From contig CAYQQJ010000002.1 of the NCBI GenBank assembly GCA_964419935.1, forward strand, positions 124,001-188,000: a stretch of 64,000 nucleotides of DNA, read 5' to 3'. Made by a program: the position numbers and the translations under genes. Within the stretch, counting starts at the first letter, position 1; each line of letters begins with the position of its first letter. Source of the DNA: CAYQQJ01 sp964419935 (lineage in GTDB: Bacteria; Pseudomonadota; Gammaproteobacteria; Pseudomonadales; Cellvibrionaceae). Positions 17,191 through 23,214 of the stretch are shown one piece after another. The notes beneath the pieces are model-generated. The model did not search any database. It was given only the letters and a program-made list of their open reading frames with translations, and was not told the DNA's origin.

Positions 17191-17520
17191 TCATTCGAAG
17201 CAGGAATCTTCTTCTTTCGGAACCTTGACCTTTAAACAGTTGGCTATATCAACCACCTCATGTGCCGGTCTGTCGTGTAACCGCTCAAGGCCATGATCTG
17301 CATTTGTCGCGTACCAGCCTAAAGAAGCATCGAACGTGCTTTTTTGTTCTTCTGAAAGCTGAGCACGAACGGCATCGAGATTCGAGAACCCGTCGGCCTG
17401 ACTAAACTGAATCAGTACATCGGACTTCGGCAGATTGTTCGGCAATGGTTCGTTTAAGGTGTGATGCTCTCTGGAGCAGGAGGTCAATGCGAAGACGACA
17501 AGCGTTAACAGACGACGCAT
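17191..17520 (-). CDS. Small lipoprotein, putative Tai4-like immunity protein
   Basis: Protein of 109 residues starting with a lipoprotein signal (LTLVVFALTSC) followed by a soluble helical domain containing ADGFSNLDAVRAQLSEEQK and a C-terminal pair of cysteines (ANCLKV, DSCFE). It starts one base after the stop of the Tae4-like gene, with a GGAGG ribosome site overlapping that stop, so the two are cotranslated. T6SS amidase effectors of this group are encoded with small periplasmic inhibitors; the assignment as inhibitor is by position, size and export signal, not by a recognised motif. Confidence 0.6.
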   Translation of the reverse strand: MRRLLTLVVFALTSCSREHHTLNEPLPNNLPKSDVLIQFSQADGFSNLDAVRAQLSEEQKSTFDASLGWYATNADHGLERLHDRPAHEVVDIANCLKVKVPKEEDSCFE

Positions 17521-17521
17521 G

Positions 17522-17995
17522 TTAACCTCCTACTGGCCAGAACCAGACGGTGGCATCTGAATAATGCCTGCCTCGTTGCACGGCAAACTGCACCCATGAT
17601 GTCAGCCGAGTTAGTCGGCTGCCGTTCCACAAATCAATATGGTCGCCCTGCTGGTTGGGTCCGTAGTAGTCCTTGAAGAAGATAATGCCCTTTTTGCCCG
17701 CAATTTGAGAAAAACCGTTTACAGCTTCAAATACGAGCTTTTGCTTAAAAGGAGAAAACGGTCCAGAGAGCCATGCTGCAAGCTCTTCTGCCCGTAAGAT
17801 ATGTGCGGGCTTGTGGCCATGCCAGCACCTCACTCCTTTGAAGGACTTCAGGTCCACTCCCGATTTCCTAAACGTTCCCCCCAATCGGATGGCGCATTGA
17901 TTCTCAAATGCCCGCTTTCCATTCTTCTTGCAAGGGGCGTCATCCATTCGTGATTCAACGGTCGGATGACTATTCCATAATGTTTCGAATTTCAC
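17522..17995 (-). CDS. Tae4-family T6SS peptidoglycan amidase effector
   Basis: Protein of 157 residues resembling Tae4 effectors, which cut the gamma-D-glutamyl-mDAP bond of peptidoglycan in target cells. NlpC/P60-like catalytic features are visible: the Cys in NQCAIRLGG near residue 34, and the His and Asp in GDHIDLWNG. The segments GVDLKSFKGVRCWHGHKPAHILRAEELAAWL and KKGIIFF are characteristic of the family. The GTG at 17995 after AAGGA is chosen; the frame continues upstream into the attC. There is no signal peptide, as expected of an injected effector. No T6SS structural gene lies in the window. It is the first gene of a two-gene cassette. Confidence 0.78.
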   Translation of the reverse strand: MKFETLWNSHPTVESRMDDAPCKKNGKRAFENQCAIRLGGTFRKSGVDLKSFKGVRCWHGHKPAHILRAEELAAWLSGPFSPFKQKLVFEAVNGFSQIAGKKGIIFFKDYYGPNQQGDHIDLWNGSRLTRLTSWVQFAVQRGRHYSDATVWFWPVGG

Positions 17996-18022
17996 TTCCT
18001 TCTCCCTATAAGATGTATAGAC

Positions 18023-18106
18023 GCATAACGCCGCAAACAGCAGCGGTTTAAAGTGGCTTGTAGCGAAGCGGAAAGACACCGTCTGCCTGTTTTGCTTTGT
18101 TAGAAC
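18023..18106 (-). other. attC site 4
   Basis: 84 bases. On the minus strand it starts GTTCTAAC (R'') and ends GTTATGC. The arms CTGCCTGTTTTGC and GCAAACAGCAG pair to form the attC hairpin. It terminates the cassette carrying the interrupted membrane-protein gene, and its R'' is complementary to that cassette's first bases (GTTAGAAC at 18669-18676). Confidence 0.9.
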
Positions 18107-18268
18107 CTACGACGACAAAGAATATCTTGTTGCCCTGTCTACCTCGATTGGCTTTGCTGATATGAAGAGAGTATCTCCGTCACATATACCAATCTCTCCC
18201 ATAGTCATACTGCTGTTCAGCTCTTTAATTTCATTATTTCGCTTCAGGTTTAGAACCGGCGTAGATCC
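18107..18268 (-). other. In-frame coding continuation after a stop, next to attC
   Basis: The frame of the membrane-protein gene continues after its TAG (18271-18269) for 53 sense codons and ends with TAG at 18109-18107, one base from the attC core, where cassette genes normally stop. The continuation contains LNLKRNNEIKEL, GEIGICDGDTLF and AKPIEVD, which look like ordinary protein sequence. An ATG at 18208 could start a 33-residue peptide. The simplest reading is that the TAG at 18269 is a nonsense mutation in a gene of about 182 codons. Confidence 0.6.
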
Positions 18269-18655
18269 CTAACTGATCCATTTTGCACGCTGTGAGGTCT
18301 TACCTTTTTGTAGATGTTCGATAAAAAGGTGTGAGAAATCCCATACCTGAAGAGTCGCTGGCGACTTAACTTTATAAAAGGAGCCTTCCAGGCTCGACTC
18401 CATGACCACCGACACAAATTTCAGCCTCTTAAACTGCACCGCCCTCCATAGCTGGCATATCGTCACCGAGATGAATAGCGAAATGACTACCAAAGAAGCG
18501 TAACCAACCCATCCTATTTTTTGGGCGTCGGGAAATACCCCAAAGAAACTGAGTGGTTCGAGAATGAGCCATAGACTGCCAAATGAGGAAAAGTATATAA
18601 CCCCGACTTTCTTTAGGGAAATGTCAGGTAGATATCCTATGGTAATGCACTGCAT
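18269..18655 (-). CDS. Cassette-borne membrane protein (probably truncated)
   Basis: Protein of 128 residues with two membrane helices (near residues 18-40 and 49-70), then a soluble beta-rich part (FKRLKFVSVVMES, KVKSPATLQVWDF). I do not recognise the family. It lies between attC sites 3 and 4. The coding frame continues beyond its stop, which points to a nonsense mutation that removed about 53 C-terminal residues. ATG at 18655; no strong ribosome site is seen. Confidence 0.55.
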   Translation of the reverse strand: MQCITIGYLPDISLKKVGVIYFSSFGSLWLILEPLSFFGVFPDAQKIGWVGYASLVVISLFISVTICQLWRAVQFKRLKFVSVVMESSLEGSFYKVKSPATLQVWDFSHLFIEHLQKGKTSQRAKWIS

Positions 18656-18669
18656 TCGGTATGCCTTCG

Positions 18670-18754
18670 TTCTAACGCCGCTAACACGCGCAGCTTTATA
18701 GTGGATGGCGAAGCCGCAACGAAAAAGCTGTCGCCGTGATTGGCCTTGTTAGCT
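18670..18754 (-). other. attC site 3
   Basis: 85 bases. On the minus strand it runs from R'' AGCTAAC (18754-18748) to GTTAGAA at the other end. CAGCTTT (left) and AAAGCTG (right) anchor the central stem. The stop codon of the 18749-19222 gene lies inside the R'' core, a usual arrangement for cassettes. Confidence 0.9.
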
Positions 18755-19222
18755 GTATACTGCTTGTTTGATGCATTGAACCCTTGAATCACCTAAAATT
18801 GGCCCTTTCAATATCAAGATGTGGGCATTCACGTGCTCACGATACGCAGCGTACTCTCCCACAATCTCGTGAGGGATAAGCAACGCCTCAATGATGTTAA
18901 AATGCTCGTCATAAATTACTGCTGCGAGAGCATCAAAACCTTTTTCAGCATACTTCCTGATCACGCTAAGTTTCCGCGAATTATTTGTGGGTGTAACACG
19001 ACGACCCTTAATCTGTATACGCACACCATCTTTACTGACGCCGTCATAACCAGCTTTGGAGTTTGCCTGAAGTTCAAGAGCCAAAGCTTTCCCCACTAGC
19101 CACTCCGTATAATCTCCGAGCGGGTTATTCTGTGTTCGGACTATACCCTTGGCTTTAAGCTCATTTGTCGCGGATGCTTGCAACCTCAGAAGCTCTTTGT
19201 CTGTAAGTTCACTGAGTCGCAC
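18749..19222 (-). CDS. Cassette protein with PD-(D/E)XK-like nuclease motif
   Basis: Protein of 157 residues. The segment GDYTEWLVGKALALELQ, then GYDGVSKDGVRIQIKGRR, gives the E...D-x-Q-x-K arrangement of the PD-(D/E)XK restriction-like fold (Glu near residue 40, Asp near 60, Gln-x-Lys near 72). Strands and helices after it (FDALAAVIYD, IEALLIPHEIV) fit the same fold. It starts at a GTG after GGAGA, 14 bases from the cassette boundary, and stops inside attC 3. A role in DNA or RNA cleavage is inferred from the motif; its target is unknown. Confidence 0.65.
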   Translation of the reverse strand: MRLSELTDKELLRLQASATNELKAKGIVRTQNNPLGDYTEWLVGKALALELQANSKAGYDGVSKDGVRIQIKGRRVTPTNNSRKLSVIRKYAEKGFDALAAVIYDEHFNIIEALLIPHEIVGEYAAYREHVNAHILILKGPILGDSRVQCIKQAVYS

Positions 19223-19236
19223 TCGCTCTCCTATTC

Positions 19237-19305
19237 AGCTAACGTCGTGCTCTAGGGCAAACCGAAGCGTAGCGTAGGCTTGTCCCTAGCAGCACTTTGT
19301 TAGCC
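19237..19305 (-). other. attC site 2
   Basis: 69 bases and the clearest hairpin of the array: GTGCTCTAGGGCAA on one arm against TTGTCCCTAGCAGCAC on the other, flanked by AGCTAAC and GTTAGCC cores. The 3' end of the nuclease-like gene at 19300-20007 lies within it. Confidence 0.92.
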
Positions 19306-20007
19306 ATTTTTCCAGATATCATTTAACGGCAGAATCTTGTACCCGTTCGCGGAGTAAACTGTTATGTATTCACCCTTCTCTACAAAGATAGAATCAAATG
19401 ATTTTGCGGACCAGTAACCTGCTAAACGCTCAGCGCAAATGGTAGCACTTTCCTGTTGATCCAAAATAGGTAGGCTTTGGTTGAGGTAAACCAATAGATA
19501 GTTTTCTTGGTACTTTTGGTAGCCTACCTTAGCCATTTTCTTGGTTTTTCTACTTGCAACGTCAAAGACGATATCCGCATATTCTCGTTCGACAGAGTTG
19601 CCTGCCCAGCCAGCACCCGTGAGCTTTTCTCTGGATGCGATTTCTCGCAATTTTTCAAGCTTTCGCTTTGGTGCACCCCACTTAAAAAGCGAAACATCTA
19701 TAATAGAAGACTCTGCATTAGCCTCCGGTAGAGATTTTGCTCTTAGGTACTCACTATTAATTGCTTCCGTAACTTCACATCCTATCTCACGACTCCCTAT
19801 GACCAGTAGATAATCAGGCCTTTCGCGTTTCAAAAGCCTCACCGGATATTCGATTTGACTATCGGCCAGCAACGTAGCCAACGCTCTATATATAACCCAC
19901 CTCTCTACATGGTCGTTGGTCCGCCCAGCGGTCCTGACCGGAACCGAAATGTCAGTACCCCCCAATTTCCTCTTCAGCTCGTCTCCGGTGCTGGCTTCAA
20001 TATTCAT
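19300..20007 (-). CDS. Cassette protein of unknown function, possible PD-(D/E)XK fold
   Basis: Protein of 235 residues that I cannot assign to a named family. An early helix (HVERWVIYRALATLLAD) is followed by ERPDYLLVIGSREIGCEVTEAI, a D-x(n)-E-V-T pattern reminiscent of PD-(D/E)XK nucleases, and later by KVGYQKYQENYLLVYLNQ and a C-terminal FVEKGEYITVYS strand pair. The ATG at 20007 lies 13 bases inside the cassette boundary. Codon use is more AT-rich than that of flanking housekeeping genes. Confidence 0.6.
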   Translation of the reverse strand: MNIEASTGDELKRKLGGTDISVPVRTAGRTNDHVERWVIYRALATLLADSQIEYPVRLLKRERPDYLLVIGSREIGCEVTEAINSEYLRAKSLPEANAESSIIDVSLFKWGAPKRKLEKLREIASREKLTGAGWAGNSVEREYADIVFDVASRKTKKMAKVGYQKYQENYLLVYLNQSLPILDQQESATICAERLAGYWSAKSFDSIFVEKGEYITVYSANGYKILPLNDIWKNG

Positions 20008-20013
20008 ATATAT

Positions 20014-20080
20014 GGCTAACGCCGCGCACTTGCGAGCGTCCGGCAGCCGGAGGCTGCGAACATGAGCCACTTGTTACGTG
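20014..20080 (-). other. attC site 1
   Basis: 67 bases. On the minus strand it starts CACGTAAC and ends GTTAGCC. Imperfect arms around GCACTTGCGAGCG and GGCTGCGAACATGAGCC can pair. CACGTAAC is exactly complementary to GTTACGTG at the start of this cassette (20436-20429), which marks the outer edge of the array. Confidence 0.88.
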
Positions 20081-20406
20081 TTGTTTTTTCCATTGAACTT
20101 TACAACATTGCTTTGCGTGGAGTTGGTTTCTGGCTTTACTTGCTTTACTTTTGAAAGTAGGTGGGGTGAAACCGTCCACTTTTGACCGCTCTCGGTCATT
20201 ACCGTGACCGATTTCTTGTTGTATTTTACAAGAATTCCAATCTGACCACCTCGACCTGGAGGCTCAAAGCTGACTTGCTCCCCGATAGAAAATTTCATCA
20301 TTTCCTTGTGGTTATGGAAAGACTCCAAGAATTTCAACCGTTCCACAATACGATGATTAAGCTCGATCAAATCCTCTTCAGAAAGTTTGTCGATGTCAAT
20401 TTTCAT
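20074..20406 (-). CDS. Small conserved cassette protein, helix plus beta-barrel type
   Basis: Protein of 110 residues. The N-terminal part DIDKLSEEDLIELNHRIVER is a helical hairpin. The C-terminal part (FSIGEQVSFEPPGRGG, GILVKYNKKSVTVMTESGQKW, VSPHLLSKV) has the strand spacing of a small SH3/Tudor- or KOW-like barrel. Similar proteins occur widely in proteobacteria, often as hypothetical proteins. The stop lies within the attC R'' core. It is the outermost cassette, beginning 29 bases after the boundary. Confidence 0.7.
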   Translation of the reverse strand: MKIDIDKLSEEDLIELNHRIVERLKFLESFHNHKEMMKFSIGEQVSFEPPGRGGQIGILVKYNKKSVTVMTESGQKWTVSPHLLSKVKQVKPETNSTQSNVVKFNGKNNT

Positions 20407-20436
20407 GCACAATCTCCGAACTGAAATACACGTAAC

Positions 20437-20796
20437 ATTTATATCGTAGTCGCCACGACCAGTATCTCCATGACCACTATTTCCTTTACAGTTTCAGACC
20501 AAAATACGTTCAGGTCGCCGCGGCGTCAAGCTTTGCGGGGTTGCCAGGTAAACCGAGGCTAGGACAAAGTGATCACGGCGACCACTATCACCGTTTGGAT
20601 CCATGACCACAACCGGCCGTACTTCGGGGGTCAATGCGCAGTTGCCAAGGTAGGTCCGAAATCACGGGCGCGACGACTGCTTGTCGGTTTTTAATGCAGT
20701 AAAGCTCGTGACCGAGGTGGTCTTCACAGTGGATGGCGGGGCTGCTTTGAGACTATGTGAGGGCTCATGTTCAGCAGTGCGAACAAGAACCTTCTG
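20437..20796. other. Gene-free stretch with an imperfect direct repeat
   Basis: No convincing gene or integrase. Two related blocks occur: GACCAGTATC directly followed by TCCATGACCAC (20457-20477), and GACCACTATC followed, after ten extra bases, by TCCATGACCAC (20580-20610). This is where an attI or upstream attC would be expected, but no attC hairpin is visible. Confidence 0.4.
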
Positions 20797-20970
20797 CTAC
20801 CGGACCATCGCCATTTCCCGGCGCAGATTCTCCAGGAAGATGCCTTTGACGCAGGACTTGGTTTGCCCGTCCAGGCAGCGGAAATCCTCAATCGACATCT
20901 TTTTCTCCGCGAGGAGTTGCGCCAGTATGCGCGGGGGCAACGCCAGTCGGACTTCCTTCGGATAACCCAT
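20797..20970 (-). CDS. Small conserved protein next to a Fur box
   Basis: Protein of 57 residues: MGYPKEVRLALPPRILAQLL, then EDFRCLDGQTKSCVKG. The ATG at 20970 is chosen because a perfect GGAGG lies eight bases before it; longer starts at 20985 and 21006 lack this. The two Cys residues (RCLD, SCVK) could bind metal or form a disulfide. Short proteins with an LPPRILAQLL..RCLD pattern occur in other marine gammaproteobacteria, but I know of no function. The divergent Fur box suggests iron regulation. Confidence 0.6.
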   Translation of the reverse strand: MGYPKEVRLALPPRILAQLLAEKKMSIEDFRCLDGQTKSCVKGIFLENLRREMAMVR

Positions 20971-21030
20971 GAGTTGATCCTCCATTTCAAGCCGATGATT
21001 GCACATGATGAATTCTCAGGTTAATATAAA

Positions 21031-21045
21031 TGAGAATTATTATCA
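21031..21045. promoter_or_regulatory. Fur box
   Basis: TGAGAATTATTATCA matches the Fur core TGAGAAT-N-ATTCTCA with one mismatch and sits in an AT-rich divergent promoter region between the genes at 20797-20970 and 21096-21593. It is placed to repress both when iron is plentiful. Confidence 0.65.
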
Positions 21046-21095
21046 ATAACTCGATATGAGTTACGGAGCATCACGTGTCGATTCGGAGGGTGTAA

Positions 21096-21593
21096 ATGCG
21101 GCATTTATGCGACAAGCATTGTCGGCTGGTACAAGAGGATGGGCAGCGCGCCGCCAATTTGTGGAATGGCGCTTTCAATCACGGTCTTGCAGCCTATCAG
21201 GCGGGGGATTGGGCTCGGGCGGAGTCATTTCTGGGCACAGCCTACGAAATTGGGTTGGTGCGGTTTGCCTCGGATGTGCGACGGCGCCAGCATGCATCGT
21301 CGGTGGAGAATTTCGCGACGGTGGGTCGCTATTACGGAAACGTGCTTTGTCGGCTGAAGGATTTTGAGGCGGCGGAGAGCTGTTTACGCAAGGTGCACGA
21401 TGGTCTTTTGCACTGGAGTCAGGAGTGCTATGTGCCGTACCAGGATAGGGTTGCCGCCTTTGAGCAGCTTGAGGAATTCAGGCACAAGCTTATTGCGCTA
21501 CTGCGGCTGACGGGGCGTGATACCTATGCCAAGTGCATGGATTTGTTGGCGCAACAGTTGAGCCGGCAGGCGGCACAGTCCCTGTATCACTGA
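21096..21593 (+). CDS. TPR-like cytoplasmic protein, probably iron-regulated
   Basis: Protein of 165 residues with repeated helix pairs (FNHGLAAYQAGDWARAESFL, then YYGNVLCRLKDFEAAESCL), the pattern of tetratricopeptide repeats near residues 27-62 and 78-110. The N-terminus MRHLCDKHCRLVQ has a Cys/His cluster (C5, H8, C9) that could bind metal. GGAGGG precedes the ATG by six bases. There is no signal peptide. A role as an iron-response adaptor is inferred only from the Fur box. Confidence 0.65.
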   Translation: MRHLCDKHCRLVQEDGQRAANLWNGAFNHGLAAYQAGDWARAESFLGTAYEIGLVRFASDVRRRQHASSVENFATVGRYYGNVLCRLKDFEAAESCLRKVHDGLLHWSQECYVPYQDRVAAFEQLEEFRHKLIALLRLTGRDTYAKCMDLLAQQLSRQAAQSLYH

Positions 21594-21608
21594 TACCCGC
21601 CGTCTTGT

Positions 21609-23093
21609 TCAGGTGCTTGCGGGAGGCACCTCGATGCCGAGCTGGTCCCATATTTCGTCTACGCGCTGTTTCACCGCCGCGTCCATTTCAATAGGCACTC
21701 CCCATTCACGAGTGGTTTCGCCTGGCCACTTATTGGTGGCGTCCATTCCCATTTTGGACCCGAGGCCGGCAACGGGCGAGGCGAAGTCGAGATAATCGAT
21801 CGGCGTATTCTCAACCAGAACCGTATCCCGGGCGGGATCCATACGGGTGGTGATCGCCCAGATCACGTCTTTCCAGTCCCGCGCGTTGACGCCGTCATCA
21901 GTAACAACCACGAACTTGGTGTACATAAACTGGCGCAGGAATGACCAGACACCCATCATCACGCGCTTGGCGTGGCCGGGGTACTGCTTCTTCATGGTCA
22001 CAATCGCCATGCGGTAGGAGCAGCCTTCCGGCGGCAGATAGAAGTCGATGATTTCCGGGAATTGCTTTTTCAGGATGGGTACAAATACCTCGTTCAACGC
22101 CACGCCCAGTATTGCCGGTTCATCCGGTGGCCGGCCGGTGTAGGTGCTGTGATAAATCGGGTTTTTACGATGGGTGATGCGCTCCACAGTGAACACGGGA
22201 AACGATTCCACTTCATTGTAATAGCCGGTGTGGTCGCCGTAGGGACCTTCGTCCGCCATTTCACCTGGCTCGATAAAACCTTCCAGAATGAATTCCGCCG
22301 AGGCAGGCACTTGCAGATCATTGGTCTGGCTTTTCACCACTTCGGTCTTGCTACCGCGCAATAACCCGGCAAAGCCGTATTCGCTGAGGGTATCCGGTAC
22401 CGGGGTGACTGCGCCGAGTATGGTCGCCGGGTCTGCCCCCAGAGCGACGGAAACCGGAAAACGTTCACCCGGGTGAGCTAGCTGCCACTCCCGAAAATCC
22501 AGCGCACCGCCACGGTGACTCAACCAGCGCATGATCAGCTTGTTCTTGCCGATCAGCTGCATGCGGTAGATACCCAGATTTTGCCGTTCTTTATGCGGCC
22601 CGCGGGTGATGACCAACGGCCAGGTCACCAGTGGCGCCGCATCGCCGGGCCAGCAGGTCTGGATCGGCATCTTGTGCAAATCCACCGCATCGCCCTGCAG
22701 CACCACTTGCTGGCAAGCGGCACTGCTGACCACTTTAGGTGCCATGTTAAGCACTTGCTTGAATACCGGAAGTTTGTCCCAGGCGTCGCGCATGCCTTTG
22801 GGCGGCTCGGGTTCTTTCAGGAACGCGAGCAGTTCGCCGACTTCGCGCAGCGCCGCAACAGATTCCTGGCCCATGCCCAGTGCGACTCGTTCCGGCGTGC
22901 CGAACAGGTTGCCGAGTACGGGAATATCAAAACCAACAGGATTTTCGAACAGCAAAGCGGGCCCGCCGGCTCGCAGGGTGCGGTCGCAGATTTCTGTCAT
23001 TTCCAGGTGGCAGTCAACGGGCTGGGAGATGCGTTTGAGTTGGCCGCGTTCTTCAAGTAGAGCGATGAAATCGCGCAGGTCTTTGAACTTCAT
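21609..23093 (-). CDS. ubiD: 4-hydroxy-3-polyprenylbenzoate decarboxylase UbiD
   Basis: Prenylated-FMN-dependent decarboxylase of 494 residues in ubiquinone synthesis. Visible UbiD features are MKFKDLRDFIALLEERGQLKRI at the N-terminus, GIYRMQLIGKNKLIMRWL, the active-site GPYGDHTGYYNEVE (with conserved acid and metal ligands), and the C-terminal ATNKWPGETTREWG. The length is standard. It needs prFMN made by UbiX, which is not in this window. The gene stands alone upstream of rho on the same strand. Confidence 0.96.
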   Translation of the reverse strand: MKFKDLRDFIALLEERGQLKRISQPVDCHLEMTEICDRTLRAGGPALLFENPVGFDIPVLGNLFGTPERVALGMGQESVAALREVGELLAFLKEPEPPKGMRDAWDKLPVFKQVLNMAPKVVSSAACQQVVLQGDAVDLHKMPIQTCWPGDAAPLVTWPLVITRGPHKERQNLGIYRMQLIGKNKLIMRWLSHRGGALDFREWQLAHPGERFPVSVALGADPATILGAVTPVPDTLSEYGFAGLLRGSKTEVVKSQTNDLQVPASAEFILEGFIEPGEMADEGPYGDHTGYYNEVESFPVFTVERITHRKNPIYHSTYTGRPPDEPAILGVALNEVFVPILKKQFPEIIDFYLPPEGCSYRMAIVTMKKQYPGHAKRVMMGVWSFLRQFMYTKFVVVTDDGVNARDWKDVIWAITTRMDPARDTVLVENTPIDYLDFASPVAGLGSKMGMDATNKWPGETTREWGVPIEMDAAVKQRVDEIWDQLGIEVPPAST

Positions 23094-23214
23094 GGATCAG
23101 TTCCAGGCGACGGGTGGCGTGGTGAAAGGCGTAGTTCAATGCAGTAGTTCAGCGCAAAAGTGCTTGCTGACATGCGAACAGACCGGGTTACCCCGGCCTG
23201 TTTATTAGCTGAAT

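Larger units (their letters stand above)
17191..20436 (-). mobile_element. Integron gene-cassette array without integrase (CALIN-like)
   Basis: Four attC sites (18023-18106, 18670-18754, 19237-19305, 20014-20080) separate genes that all run on the minus strand. Read on that strand, each site begins with an R'' core (such as GTTCTAAC or AGCTAAC) and ends with GTTRNNN. Each R'' is the reverse complement of the first bases of its own cassette: CACGTAAC with GTTACGTG at 20436, GGCTAAC with GTTAGCC, AGCTAAC with GTTAGCT, and GTTCTAAC with GTTAGAAC. That is the rule for true cassettes. Predicted cassettes are 20020-20435, 19243-20019, 18676-19242 and 18029-18675; a fifth (Tae4 and immunity) has lost its attC. 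No intI is found on either side. Confidence 0.9.

Noticed and set aside
17522..18079. Longer Tae4 start at 18079
   Set aside because: The extra 28 residues would be encoded by the attC site; the GTG at 17995 has a good ribosome site and fits the family length.
21096..21593. Integron integrase expected just outside the array
   Set aside because: The gene on the expected strand encodes a TPR-like protein with no recombinase motifs.
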